The notes: generated by a model from the sequence alone, not told the origin. A DNA stretch of 64,000 nt from Cryoendolithus antarcticus (GCA_002077065.1 NAJO01000010.1:434001-498000), one strand, 5' to 3'; positions 10,186 to 22,100 are shown, counted from the stretch's first letter. Program-made: numbers and translations.

Positions 10186-11187
10186 TCAGTCAAACTTCCC
10201 GATCAAGCCGTCGAGCAATTGCTCCACGTTCTTCAACCCTTTGATCGTATTCTCGTCCCTTCCACCATCCTCAGTCCACTTCGCATGCGCAAAATCAATC
10301 ATCTTCACTTTGAACGCCACGGGCTCGGCTTCCTCGTCCTCTTCCTCCTCTGCCTCTGCACGCTTCAGCTCCTTCGCCGTAGGTGCCCTCTCGTCGCCAC
10401 TTGGCACACTAGGCCCTACTGCACCGAGTAGCGAGTTGAGTGCAGTCGTGTCGCCTTCGCACACGATGAGCACGGATGCGCTGTACATGCGCGATTGGGC
10501 TTTTTCCAAGATGTGTCGTGCTTTCGTAACCTCGGCCAGTATCGTCTCGAGTAGCTGCACCGCATCGTCGCCCTTGATGTCGCTGGAGAATAGAGCGGCG
10601 AAGAAGGTCTCATACGCCTCGCTGACGTTCTCGGCACTGAACTTCCGGCCGTAGAACTTATCGTAGATGTCGAAATCCTGCTTCGTCGGACTCCAGACTT
10701 TCATCCCCGCCACTCGAAAGTTCAGCGAGCCCGATGTACTTTCCTGTGAGACCTTGTCTAGCCTCGCAGCTTTCTCGGGCTCAGTAGTTGCAGGATCGTA
10801 CAGCATAGATCCCAGCTTGAGGTCCAGCACATTCGGACACTTGAACCCGTGCTCCAGATTCTCCAGCACAATCGCAGTCTCGGAAGCGATCTTGACGCCA
10901 TGAAGACGGGCCTGGTCCTTTTCTTGTTGGCTTAGCTCTGGCTTATGAGCATCTGAAGGTACCTTTGGTGCGCCTAGCGAGAGTGTGCCCATGTACGTTG
11001 GCATGAGCTCGGCGAAGTCTGGATGTTTGGCGAGGGTTTCCTGGTAGAAGTTGATCTCGGCGTCGACGCAGGGCTTGATTAGCAGTTCGCCTGAGGGATC
11101 TGACAGGACGCCATCGTGGCCTGCGGCGGCGTTGGAGAAGGCTTTCAATTTGCTAGGGTCCAGCTGAGGCATTGGAGAGGGAGCCAT
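10186..11187 (-). CDS. ARG82: inositol polyphosphate multikinase (Arg82/IPK2 family)
   Basis: Single exon, 333 aa, ATG at 11187. The family phosphorylates inositol trisphosphate and tetrakisphosphate to higher inositol phosphates in the nucleus; in yeast Arg82 also affects transcription. The inositol-binding signature appears as PNVLDLKLGSMLYD at about residues 118-131 (PxxxDxKxG). A later IDFAHAKW near residue 297 supplies the metal-binding Asp of the DFA-type motif, and NSLLGAVG near residue 255 corresponds to the SLL region. An acidic low-complexity insert (AEAEEEEDEEAEP) precedes the last conserved block. Length is in the normal range. The higher inositol phosphates made by this pathway are ligands for SPX domains such as that of the gene at 26241, but there is no evidence of linked regulation. 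Confidence 0.9.
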   Translation of the reverse strand: MAPSPMPQLDPSKLKAFSNAAAGHDGVLSDPSGELLIKPCVDAEINFYQETLAKHPDFAELMPTYMGTLSLGAPKVPSDAHKPELSQQEKDQARLHGVKIASETAIVLENLEHGFKCPNVLDLKLGSMLYDPATTEPEKAARLDKVSQESTSGSLNFRVAGMKVWSPTKQDFDIYDKFYGRKFSAENVSEAYETFFAALFSSDIKGDDAVQLLETILAEVTKARHILEKAQSRMYSASVLIVCEGDTTALNSLLGAVGPSVPSGDERAPTAKELKRAEAEEEEDEEAEPVAFKVKMIDFAHAKWTEDGGRDENTIKGLKNVEQLLDGLIGKFD

Positions 11188-11804
11188 GGCCGGAGGGGAG
11201 GTTCAGAAGCAGTGGAAGGTGCGATCTCAATGGTGTGCCGTTTATCGCGCGAGTTGTAGTTTCTCAGTATGATGTGGCATTGGTAGAAACGCGTCCATTG
11301 GCTTCCACAGCAAGCGGTTTGAAGACGATAACGATCGCATCGTAGCACATTGAATGCGCGTTTGGCTTCTGACGTCTTACTGCAGCTCCCCAAGCCCCGG
11401 ACCGTTGTTCCGCATGCCGAAGCGCCGCTACTGCCAGGTACCCGCTCATATGATAAACCCTTGTTGTGTTGCACAAAGTCAAACCCCAACATCTCTTCTC
11501 CCACACAATGGTATTGGCGCGTGCTAATATACGACCGATCGTGATCATGTAGTAAGGGTCATGGGTCAGGTGAGTGAAGCGCTACGCTACCCGTGGAGGC
11601 AGCACATGTCCTGCTACCTTGACATGTGGGCTGCGCCTTCCGGAGCATTCTGTGCACGACTTCCTTGTGTCAAAGTTCTTAGTCGGGCAGCACACATACA
11701 AAACACGAAAGAATCCCAAAGCCAACGTCTCTTCACTCCCCTACTACAACAATTCCCTGCTTGCACGAGACACAACTTCAACCGCGCTAACCACTAGTGC
11801 CACC
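11188..11804. other. divergent intergenic region, 617 bp
   Basis: Lies between the inositol polyphosphate kinase start and the La-Arb1 start. The last 150 bp before 11805 are C/A-rich, like a fungal 5' leader. The frame of the downstream gene stays open back to 11574, but no upstream ATG with family support exists. Nothing else was recognised. Confidence 0.4.
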
Positions 11805-13665
11805 ATGGCTGATCCTCTTTCGAGCCCTTCAGCGCAAGCTGATGCTACCACTAAACCTCCAATCAGCAACACCACCACTCAAACTACTACAGTCAGTAAT
11901 ACCGCTCAGCCTCCTGCCACCAACACGGTTACTCGTCCAACCTTAGATAAGGCGGCAGTCATCCGACAAGTCGAATACTACTTCAGTGACGCGAACCTTG
12001 CCACCGACACTCATCTCTTGGGCAAGCTCCAAGAAGCAAAGTACGGACCCGGTTGTGTTAGCTTGAAGCAGATCCTCAGCTGGGGTCGCATGCGCGATTT
12101 CAAACCTTCAGGCGACGTCAAGAACGCTCTTCGCGAGAGCACGATTGTTGAAGTTGTCGACAACAAGTATATCAGACGCAAGATCCCCTACGACATGGCC
12201 AAAGCCAAGGTAGAGCCTGCCATTAGAGCGCAGGAGCTAGTCGATAGCAAGAAGAACGTGGTTCTCGCAGCGAACCCACATCTGAGCAAAGGCATGCTGA
12301 GGCCTACCAACTTCGAGCACGATTACGTCAACCCTGCGCTCACTCCAGAGGAGCGCCGCGCCAATGAGGATGATTACAGTACTGACAATTCCTTCTGCTA
12401 TCGCATGGAGTTGGCCATCGTGAGGTACCTGAAGAAACGCAGAGGCCATGAGAAGGTGAATCTGCTGTTCGACGACTATCTCGACTACTGCGGCATTCAC
12501 AAGGACTTTTCGCAGTTCACTGGCGGCATATCGAAGACGGAGATAGAGGGGCTGAGCAAAGACGAGATTGAGACCAGGAACACGAAGCACTTCGTCCTCG
12601 ACGAGGCTAGGGAGAGCATCGACGCTGGAGATGGGACTTGGTTTGTCAACTTCCCCGGCACGCTTAGAGGCTTCTTCTCGACTCGCTTCTCCACCCGCTT
12701 CGACACGACCCACCAAGAGGTTGTGGAGGCGTCTTGCAACATTCTCCGCAACTGGTTCAAGTACTTGCTGCACCACAATGTATTTGCAGAATACACGGAC
12801 CAGCTGGAAGAGTCCATCACTATTCTCGACGAAATTGAGAGGGAGTTTCCTCTTATGGCCAAGGCCTCGAAGTCCCTCCCAGGTGTGTTCAACATCGCAG
12901 CCTCCATTGCGATGAACGGCTCAGCCACCGCATCGTGTGTGAAGCAGGAGTCTTACGAAGACGACGACTTCAAGCCCGACATCTCAGCGGACGCAATGGT
13001 GTTCACCAAGCAGGACGCACGCACGATCTTTCTCACGGGTATCGTGGCTTACGGAACTCAATCCCAGATCGACAGGGCAGAGGCACACGTCACCGACCTG
13101 ACCAATTTGAGAGTGGTGTGGGAAGATGACGATGTCCATCTTGAGATCACCGAGATCTCCCTACTCTCCGATGCGGATGCTACTACGCAGGATCTGTTCC
13201 AGGGTCTCGGCCACACCATCGTTCCCGCGTTAGGCAAGATGACATGTAAACGCTACGAGAAGCCCAACTTCTCCGACCGCGAGCCCGCTCCAGATTGGGA
13301 TGGCCACGAGACATTCGAATTCATTGTCGACGAGAAGACCCTCTACAACTGCTACGTTGGGTTGAAGTTCGACGCGGTCGTCAAGGAGCTTGAGATGGGA
13401 ATACTGTGGATTGATCATCTGTATTATTGCGATGGGAGCTTCTACAAATGGTGCTGGAACGAGATTGTGATGGACCAGAAGAAGGCGAAGAAGGATCCGA
13501 GGGGGTGTAAGTCAGTATCCTGACCTGTGTCAATGTTGCAGATACTGACCAGAATGTTTCATAGGGGGCAGGTGGGACGATGAGCGTAAGAAGGACGACG
13601 ATGGGACGGACAAAGCTGCTGCTTATAGCGATGGAGACGGCGACTCAGATTTCGAAGACTACTAG
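11805..13665 (+). CDS. La-motif protein fused to an Arb1 (Argonaute siRNA chaperone subunit) domain
   Basis: Two exons, 11805-13506 and 13565-13665, giving 600 aa. The intron 13507-13564 has a GTAAGT donor and a CATAG acceptor; the second exon adds an acidic tail ending SDFEDY. The start is in a CACCATGG context. Residues 46-127 form a La-type winged helix with the RNA-binding signature QVEYYFSDANL at 55-65. From about residue 165 the sequence reads as an Arb1 domain: PTNFEHDYVNPALTPEE, RMELAIVRYLKKRRG, FDDYLDYCGIHKDFSQFTGG, NILRNWFKYLLHHNVFAEY and SLPGVFNIA. Arb1 in fission yeast belongs to the ARC complex, which holds duplex siRNA on Ago1 before RITS maturation. Both domains lie in one uninterrupted exon, so the fusion is not a splicing artefact. 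A role in small-RNA loading is inferred. Confidence 0.85.
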
Positions 13666-14004
13666 ATTGGCTTGTTGACGGAGAATACGTGTGGACAGTA
13701 GCATAGCCAATGCGGCAGTTGCTTCCAATTGTCAGTATGGTGGGGGTGAGCCTCTCCAGGCGGGGGTTTTGCGATGGCGTCACATCTTGAGGACGGATGG
13801 TGGCAGCTACGCGACGATATGTTCAAAGGGATGACTGCGAGCTCGGCTCACTCGCAGGCCCCTTCGGCAATCACAACATTCGTGCAAAGCTGCGGACCTA
13901 CTGGAGTGCGATACTGCGGGCGAGATTGCGACTTCATGCGTGTGAATTACTAAACCAATAAAACCATCTACACCATCTTGCTCCCTTACCTCAAGCTCCT
14001 TTGC
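13666..14004. other. intergenic region, 339 bp
   Basis: Between the La-Arb1 stop and the first in-frame ATG of the quinone reductase gene. Contains ordinary 3' and 5' flanking sequence; no RNA gene or repeat was recognised. Confidence 0.35.
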
Positions 14005-14112
14005 ATGTCTCTCTTCCATCTTTTTAAGCTTACACAAAGGACCTTCTCTCCAGCACTGCGCGTAGCTGCAATATCCAATCACCTCACGCGACCAAGCTTC
14101 ACAATCCGCACC

Positions 14113-15163
14113 ATGGCGACCTCAGTCCCCAAAACCATGAAAGGCGTGATCATTGAGAAGAACGGCGGCACAGAAGTCCTGCAATATAAGACCGACCTGC
14201 CCGTGCCTGAGCCCAAGGAAGGCCAAGTTCTGGTGAAGAACGACTTTATCGGCATCAATTACATTGACACGTATGTCTTCCTTCCCGTTCCAAGCTACCC
14301 ATACTCATATTACATTCAGCTACTTCCGCACCGGTCTCTACCCCGCCCCCTCCTGGCCCTATATCCTCGGCCGCGAAGCCGAAGGCACAGTCGTCAAATC
14401 CGGCGGCGGCGACATCCACGGCCTTAAAGACGGCGACCACGTCGTTATCTTGGCCGAAGGCACTTACGCCGAATACACGGCCGCGCCTGCTGCAAAAGCT
14501 GCCAAAATCCCCGATGGTCTGGAGCCCAAGATCGCGGCTGGAGCGCTCCTGCAAGGTCTCACGGCGCTGACGATGATCCGGGAGAGCTATCACGTGCAGA
14601 AGGGCGATTGGATTTTGGTGCATGCTGCTGCGGGAGGGACGGGGCTGTGGCTTGTGCAATTGTTGAAGGCTGTTGGGGCGAGGACTATTGGAACGGCGAG
14701 TACGCAGGAGAAAGTGGATCTGGCGAAGAAGGCTGGCGCGGAGATTGTGATTAATTACTCGCATGAGGATGTGAAGGCGAAGGTTATGGAGTTGACGGGT
14801 GGAGCTGGCGTCGCTGCAGTCTTCGATGGTGTGGGCAAGACGACTTTTGACTTGTCGCTTGATGTGCTGGCGAGGAAGGGGAGTATGGTGTCTTTCGGCA
14901 ATGCTTCTGGTGCGCCTGCACCGTTGGAGGTCAAGGTGTTGACGGCGAAGAACGTCAAGCTTAGTCGGCCGACGCTGTTCAATGCCATCTTCACGAGGGA
15001 GGAGTACGAGGGCTACACTAAGGAGCTATTTGATGTCATCTTGAAGGATAAGCTGGACACGAGGATTCATGAGGTGTATCCGCTGAGTGAGGTGGCGAGG
15101 GCGCACAACGATCTCGAGGGGAGGAAGACGACTGGGAAGCTATTGTTGGATCCTTCAAAGTAG
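14113..15163 (+). CDS. ZTA1: zeta-crystallin-type NADPH:quinone oxidoreductase
   Basis: Two exons, 14113-14270 and 14320-15163, giving 333 aa. The intron 14271-14319 is 49 nt (GTATGT donor, TTCAG acceptor). The family is the zinc-free medium-chain dehydrogenase group that reduces quinones with NADPH. Landmarks: MKGVIIEKNGGTEVLQYK, NDFIGINYIDTYFRTGLYP, PYILGREAEGTV, the cofactor-binding loop HAAAGGTGLWLVQL, and the C-terminal HNDLEGRKTTGKLLL. The start chosen has an excellent context (CACCATGG) and matches the usual protein length. The frame is open upstream to an ATG at 14005 in a poor context, which would add 36 Arg-rich residues with no acidic residue, resembling a mitochondrial presequence. 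The stop is only 46 bp from the convergent dehydrogenase stop. Confidence 0.92.
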
Positions 15164-15209
15164 ATAGGTTTCATGTAGATGGGTATCGTGAGAGGACGTC
15201 TACATAGGC

Positions 15210-16164
15210 TCACAGTTTTGGTGGATTGGCGGCGGGCTTCTTGTATACACCTCCCGCGCCAGCTCCACTCTGTGCACGGCTGGTCAGATTCTGGTCTATG
15301 ATTTCTTATGCATGATTGTCGCCGCCGCCTGGCCTTCGTGTCAGCCATCCGCTCCCCCAGAACCAAAGAACAAGTCACACTCACCTGGTGGTTCGGGAAC
15401 ACCAGTGCATCGGCTAGCACAACATTCTCCCGTCTCCCCGCAGCGAACACCACCACCTCCGCGATATCTAGCGGTGTCAAAGGCTCACACCCCTTGTATA
15501 CGGCATCCGCCTTCGCCTTATCACCTCCGAATCTCACCACACTGAACTCCGTCTCGACCTGCCCAGGATCGATCTCCATGACCCGTACCCGCGTCGCGAT
15601 CAGCTCTTTGCGCATGCTGTCCGTGAAACTCCGTACAGCGGCTTTCGTAGCGCAGTAGATCGAGCCGCCGACGTAAGGCTCCCGGCCTGCAATAGAACCA
15701 ACGTTTATGATGTCGCCTGCGCCAGCTTCGCCTCGGGACTTCATGGCTGGGAGGACCGCTTGGGTCATGTTGATCAGGCCGGTCACATTGGTGGCCATCA
15801 TGATGTCGAGATCATCCTCCTTGATGTCGCCGACTTTGTCTACACCCTTGACCAGGCCGGCATTGTTGACGAGGACGTCGATTTGTTGGAATTCCTTGGG
15901 GAGGTTCTGAATGAAGGAGCGGACTTCGGAGGCCTTGGAGATGTCTAGTTGGACTGGCAGGACTTTCACGCCAGAGCCAACTTCTTTCTCGATTTCTTGG
16001 GCGATTTGCTTCAGGGTGTCGAGGCGGCGGGCTGTGAGGATGAGTTTGAGGTTTGATGGGGCAGTACGAGCGAATTCTTGGGCGGTCGCCTTGCCGATTC
16101 CAGAGCTGGCTCCAGTCACTAGCACGGTCTTGCCTTCGAGGCGCTTGCTCATTGCGGTGGACAT
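15210..16164 (-). CDS. short-chain dehydrogenase, NADP-dependent L-serine/L-allo-threonine dehydrogenase type (YMR226C-like)
   Basis: Exons 16164-15385 and 15269-15210, giving 279 aa. The intron 15270-15384 is 115 nt, long for this window (GTGAGT donor, CACAG acceptor); the last exon encodes SGAGAGGVYKKPAANPPKL. Classical SDR features are all present: the nucleotide-binding TGASSGIGKATA, NNAG (VLVNNAGLVKG), the catalytic Ser region INVGSIAGREPY, and YxxxK (YCATKAA), then IDPGQVETEFS. Members oxidise 3-hydroxy acids such as serine or allo-threonine, and the real substrate cannot be told from sequence. The start at 16164 fits the family. An in-frame ATG at 16272 would add 36 Ser/Thr/Arg-rich residues without acidic residues, a possible mitochondrial presequence. 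Convergent with the quinone reductase. Confidence 0.88.
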
Positions 16165-16485
16165 GTTGCGGAGGGTCTGAAAGGCGAGGGTGGTGGTTCT
16201 CAAAGAGAAATGCGTACTGGAAAGAGACGATACGGATAGATGTGCAGTGTTGAAGAGAGTGTGTAGCTTCATTAATGATAGAGGTCGCTAGGAAAGATGG
16301 TACTTGAAAGAATCGAGGTCATTTGTGTGCCGGACTCACATTTGGGCGCTTGCTTTGACGATCTGCAACTGTCGTGGTGATGGCATTGGGGTGGAGTCGT
16401 TGCAAGTGATGCTCAGGCCGACATCGGTCGATATGTGAGATAATAAGCAATATAATTGACCAGTGCCAGCTCTTTCTCAGCATTG

Positions 16486-16558
16486 GTTGTCCTGGTCTAG
16501 CGGTTATGATTTCTGTCTAACACACAGAAGGTTCGGAGTTCGATTCTCCGGGACAATA
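16486..16558 (+). tRNA. tRNA-Val (AAC)
   Basis: A 73-nt cloverleaf without intron. The acceptor is GTTGTCC paired with GGACAAT (one G-U), discriminator A. The anticodon stem TCTGT/ACAGA encloses the loop CTAACAC, anticodon AAC. The T arm is CGGAG-TTCGATT-CTCCG. Internal A-box (GGTCTAGCGG) and B-box (GTTCGATTC) are present. The first T4 run is at 16608-16611, with a T7 run at 16644-16650 as a stronger Pol III terminator. It sits in the promoter gap between the dehydrogenase and CCT1. Confidence 0.93.
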
Positions 16559-16983
16559 ACAGCGTTCTTCTCGCGAACAACGCAGAGTGACTCAGTATGC
16601 GTATATCTTTTGGTCGTGCTTCGTCTGGACTGTGGACAGATGGTTTTTTTGGCGGGTTCGAAACACTTGGGGCTGATTCAGGCCCCGCCCCCAAAGTCAA
16701 ATGTACGCGGCTCAGGAGATCAACGACTGAAACAGCAAGTCTCGAATCGTGATTCTTGCACGTAGGAGGGACAGCGCCAGGATTAATGTTTTGCGCGGGT
16801 ATGTCACGTGGGGACATGTGCAGCACTAGCGTGGACTGAAGTTCCACTGCTAGCGCGTCCTCCAAACGCGACGTCAAAAAATCTAGGCACAGCTACAGCT
16901 ACATAATAGCACTAAACATTTTCCCTTGTAGTGCTGCATCATCCTGACCCAATACAGCACACTCAGCTAGAACATCCGCAATC
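16559..16983. other. intergenic region upstream of CCT1
   Basis: 425 bp holding the tRNA-Val 3' trailer, T runs and the CCT1 promoter. A CACGTG palindrome lies at 16805-16810. No further gene was recognised. Confidence 0.35.
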
Positions 16984-18802
16984 ATGGCCGGCATCTTCGA
17001 GCAACAACGCAACGCTGGCACCCTTTTCCTCGGCGGCCAGAAGATTTCAGGCGCAGACATCCGGGATCAAAATGTCCTCGCAACGCAAGCCATAGCGAAT
17101 GTCGTCAAGTCATCATTCGGACCTAGTGGTTTGGACAAAATGATGGTGGACGATATCGGTGAAGTCACAGTCACAAATGATGGAGCTACAATTCTCAGTC
17201 TCTTGAGCGTGGAGCACCCTGCAGGAAAGATTCTTGTGGATCTCGCGCATCAGCAGGACAAGGAGGTGGGTGATGGAACGACAAGTGTGGTACTCATTGC
17301 TGCGGAGTTGTTGAAAAGGGCGAACGAGTTAGTGAAGATGAGGATTCATCCTACGACGATCATCACAGGATACCGGCTGGCGTTAAGAGAGGCGGTGCGG
17401 TATATGACCGAGAATATCAGCACGAAGGTCGAAACACTTGGGCGGGAGAGTCTGATGAACATTGCGAGGACAAGTATGAGCTCAAAGATCATTGGTGGGG
17501 ACTCGGAGTTCTTCTCCAACATGGTCGTGGACGCTATCACTAGCGTGAAGACCACGAACGCAAGAGGCGAGGTCAAGTACCCTGTCAAGGCTGTGAACGT
17601 GCTCAAGGCGCACGGCAAGAGCGCGACGGAGAGTCTCCTCATCAAGGGCTATGCGCTCAACTGCACTGTGGCTTCGCAAGCTATGAAGACCCGGGTTACG
17701 GATGCGAGGATTGCGGTGCTGGACATGAATCTGCAGAAGGAGAGGATGAAGATGGGTGTCAACGTGGTGATAGATGACCCAGCGCAATTGGAGAAGATCC
17801 GGGAAAGGGAGAGCAGTATGGTTATCGAGAGAGTGGAGATGATACTCAAGGCTGGCGCGAATGTGATCTTCACGACCAAGGGGATCGATGATCTGTGCCT
17901 CAAGCATTTCGTGGAGAAAGGTGCAATGGCGATACGGAGATGTAAGAAGGAGGATCTGCGAAGAATTGCGAGGGCAACAGGCGCACAAATGGTGTCCACA
18001 TTGGCTGATCTCAATGGCGATGAGGTCTTCGACAAGGCGAATTTGGGTCAGGCTGAGGAGGTGGTGCAGGAGAGGATCAGTGATGATGAACTCATTCTTG
18101 TCAAGGGTCCTAAGGTGCACACCGCTGCCTCAATCATCTTGCGAGGTGCGAACGAGTACAGTCTGGACGAGATGGAGCGATCTGTGCATGATTCGCTTTC
18201 GGCAGTCAAGCGGACACTTGAGAGCGGCAGAATCGTGCCTGGTGGTGGTGCGGTTGAGACGGCGTTGCACATCTACCTCGAGGAGTGGGCGACCAGTGTG
18301 GTGAGTCTGGACTTGTCCCAACCGTGGAAGCACAGAAAGCTGACAACGTATACAGGGTTCCCGCGAACAACTCGCAATCGCAGCCTTTGCCTCCGCCCTC
18401 CTTGTAGTCCCCACGACCCTTGCCGTGAACGCCGCAAAAGACTCCTCCGAACTCATCGCTCAGCTACGCTCCCGCCATGCGCTATCACAACGGACCTCAG
18501 ACCCGATCCCGCACCCTCACAAAGGTCCTTCAGACCACAACACGCCTCCCCCTGCTACGAAGACGTCCGATGCTGACGCCAAGGCTCTGGCAAAGGCCAA
18601 GGGCTACAAGAACTACGGATTGGACTTGACGAGAGGCAAGGTGCATGATACGTTGAAGGCTGGTGTTGTGGAACCGACAATGAGCAAGGTCAAGCAGCTG
18701 AAGAGTGCTGTAGAGGCTTGTGTAGCGATTATGAGGATCGACACATTGATCAAGCTGGATCCGGAGGTTAGAGGTGATCCGAATGATGGACATGGGCACT
18801 GA
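16984..18802 (+). CDS. TCP1: chaperonin TCP-1/CCT subunit alpha (CCT1)
   Basis: Two exons, 16984-18300 and 18356-18802, giving 587 aa. The intron 18301-18355 (55 nt) has a GTGAGT donor, a GCTGACAAC branch and an ACAG acceptor. CCT1 is one of eight subunits of the cytosolic chaperonin that folds actin and tubulin. Group II chaperonin signatures are clear: SSFGPSGLDKMMVDDIGEVT, TNDGATIL, the ATP-binding VGDGTTSVVLIAAELL, GAMAIRRCKKEDLRRIARAT, GRIVPGGGAVE, and the C-terminal GVVEPTMSKVKQL. It is about 30 residues longer than most CCT1 proteins because of a Pro/His/Thr-rich insert (HKGPSDHNTPPPATKTSDAD) in the last exon, before the GLDLTRGKVHD block. The rest is collinear with the family. Confidence 0.95.
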
Positions 18803-19139
18803 TGAGGTTTCCATTTCCTCTTGTACGCTGAGCCGGAGTGCGCATGAAAATATACATAGACAATGGACAGCTAGCAATGACAGCACGTCGCAGCAATGAA
18901 TTGGTCTTGTTGCCCATCCTTGCACCTCCTTTGGTTTTGCCAAGGCGACGCTAGAGGGTGTCCGGAGTTCCTCCGCTTATGTCTCGCGTGCCATGTACCA
19001 AAGTTCTTCGAGGCTCGCGTGCTTCATTCATTATTTCTTGCAATCCCATCTGCTATTCATATAGGGCGCTGTTCTGGAGTGTTGCGCAGTTGTTCCTTCC
19101 TTTCCTGTCTTTCTCGCGCCATCAACATCAGTGGCAACT
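18803..19139. other. intergenic region, CCT1 to RPO41
   Basis: 337 bp between two same-strand genes; 3' flank of CCT1 followed by a C/T-rich leader for RPO41. No RNA gene or repeat was recognised. Confidence 0.35.
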
Positions 19140-22100
19140 ATGCTCGCCCGGCGTCATACATCCCAAATCCTCGCCGCCTCCTTCGCCCAGCTAAATCTCC
19201 CATGGCTCGCCCCAGCACAACTCCGATGGACGGCCACACAAGCCGCAGCAGCGACTTCACAACCCTCCTTGCGACCCCGGAAACGCAATGGCTCAAGAGG
19301 TGCTTCCACTCGACAGGCACAAGTGCGGCAACTCGCCACAGCTGCAGACGCATACACTCCATCACAGGCTGCGCAGTATCCTCCGCCTGGCTATCGAGCT
19401 GCCTCGCCGTTCAAGAGCTCGGCGGATCTGAATGTGCCCTGGGACGCTAGCAGTGTGAAAGCGAGTCCGCCGCTGTCGAGTCTGCGGCCGGTAGGTTTGC
19501 CGGTGCTTATAGATACGAGTATGATGGAGGAGGAGCCTACGATACGGGTGCAGAGCGGGATCGTGGGGACGACGCAGGATCTGGTGCAGCATCTACATAC
19601 TAGCCTGAGGGTGGGACGTATGGATCGGGCGGAGAATATTGTAAAGAGGCTGGCGGAGATGAATGGAAGTGCGAGTCCGGAGGTTGTGCACGCGCATGCT
19701 GTGTACTTGGAGGGTATGCTAGGGGAGCTCCTGGGTCTGTCGCGGGGATCGAAAGATGAAGTGGCATTAGCGGGGAAGATGGCGCATTGGTTTGAGGTCG
19801 AAATGTATGGGAAGGGAGTGACGCTGGAGTCAGAGATGCTTGTCACAATGATAAGAAGCAGTCTGAGAGTCCAGTCGGCTTCGTCGTGGGATCGCGCCGT
19901 TCGAAGGTTCGTGGAGATGGCAAGGCAGCTTGGGGATGAGATGCATGACGAAGTGCTGAATGCAGAGGATTACGACGACAACGAGTTTGCACTTCTCGGT
20001 GCGGCGACTTCGGAGTTCTGTGAAGATATTGAGGAGGAGCTGCCTGCGAGTCAAGACTTGAAGCAAGCGGTGGCTGAGGCACGAGAGACCATGATAAGAC
20101 CCGATAAGGTCTCCTCTGAGGAACTGCCCGAAGTGCTGGCGACGGAGCAGAAGGGCGAGGGCCTGGAGTACATCAAGAAGGCGATGCAGGCTTTCACGGA
20201 CTCGGCACTTGTAAATCCAGGAGCGACAATCGAGGAGCAGCGCAAGCTTGCGTACCAGCGGCAGGTCGAGATGGAGAAGAACTCGGCAGACATTGCATTG
20301 GAGCGATGGCGCAAGGCCGACGAAGAGCTGCGGAAGATCGGTATTATAAGCTCAATGCAATCGAAGCCTGTGGGAGCACTGATGTGGCAGTGGTTTACTG
20401 CTCTTATGCCCATTCTAGAGCAGGAGCTCGCGGAGGTGAAGAAAGTCTTGGCCACTCCTAGTTCACGGGATCTTGATCGCTTGAGCTACGGACCATACCT
20501 GGAGATCTTACCGTTGCGTAAGATCGCCGCGAGTACGATCTTGCACACCATGGGCATCATCACGCGGGGCAAGGATCACCATAGCAGCGCCTATCAGACG
20601 GAAGCCAAGCTAGGCGTGCTTACGATAAGTCTCGGGAAGGCCATTGAACAGGAGTGCATTGTGGCAAACGCATTCAAGACTACGAAGGGGCGCGAGCACA
20701 ACCATACCGCTCGCCAGCGTCGGAGAGCGAGCAATAACCGACGCGGTCAGAGGAGACTACAAGCAGCGGCATCTGCTAGCGACAAGAGCGCCGAGCAGAA
20801 GCTGAAGTACTCCGAATGGCCCAGCCAGGTCAAGGTCAAGCTCGGCGCGATGTTACTCTCGAAGCTGATCGAGACGGCGCAGATGCCCGTGACAAAGACC
20901 CACCCGAGGACAAAAGCGAAGATCACCCAGATGCAGCCGGCGTTCCTGCATCGTCAGAAGTACATGAATGGCAAGCGATTCGGCATGTTCACACCTAATC
21001 CGGCCCTGGTGACGAAAGTGCAGAGCGAGCCCATCACGAGTCTGATGGCGAAGCGCATGCCCATGATTGTAGAGCCGAAGCCGTGGACAGGGTGGCAGGA
21101 GGGAGGGTATTATCAGTATCCTAGTTCGATCTTGCGATTGACGAACGGTGAGAAAAGCGCGAAGGACTACTTTACAGCAGCTCACGAACAGGGCGATATG
21201 AAGCAAATCTATGCTGGCTTGACGGCGCTTGGCAAGACCCCTTGGAAAATCAACCATGATGTCCTGAAAGTGCAGCTCGAGGCTTGGAACTCGGGCGAGG
21301 CGATCGCGAACTTTGCACCGTTACATCCGGACATTGAGGTACCGGCTGAGCCTGAGCCGTCCACGGATCCGTCGCCGAGACGGAGATGGCTTACTGAGGT
21401 GCGAGAGATTGAGAATAGGAGGTCTGGGTATCACTCGCAGCGGTGCTTTCAGAACTTCCAGCTTGAGATTGCGAGGGCGGTTGCGAACGAGACCTTATAT
21501 TTCCCGCATAATTTGGACTTCCGAGGGAGAGCCTACCCGATACCGCCTTATCTGAATCACATGGGCGCGGACAACGCACGAGGTCTACTGGTCTTCGGAG
21601 AAGGCAAGCCGCTGGGTGCAGAAGGCCTGCGGTGGCTGAAGATACACCTGGCTAACGTTGCTGGGTATGACAAGGCCAGTCTGCAAGAGCGGGAAGATTA
21701 CACCATGGCTCGTCTAGACGACATCTACGACTCTGTGCGGAACCCGCTCAACGGCAAGCGATGGTGGCTCAAGTCTGAAGATGGCTGGCAGACATTAGCG
21801 GCTTGTTTCGAGCTCGCGGCTGCGCTGGATTCGCCTGATCCACATGCATTCGTCTCACATCTGCCACTGCATCAGGATGGTACTTGTAACGGTCTCCAGC
21901 ATTACGCTGCGCTTGGAGGTGATAAAGTCGGTGCTGCACAAGTCAATCTCGAGCCCGGCGATCGACCTGCTGACATCTACACTGCTGTGCTGAACAGCGT
22001 CAACGAGGCTGTAGACATTGATGCTGCGAAGGGCGACATTATCGCGAAAGCACTGCAGGGCAAGCTCACAAGGAAAGCTGTCAAGCAGCCTGTTATGACC

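Noticed and set aside
16563..16577. Heat-shock-element-like TTCTTCTCGCGAAC near the CCT1 promoter
   Set aside because: The gap between TTC and GAA is 4 nt instead of 2, so it does not fit an HSE.
16805..16810. CACGTG upstream of CCT1, with others near 23804, 34686 and 37670
   Set aside because: Isolated copies at a frequency compatible with chance; only the PHO81-side cluster was kept.
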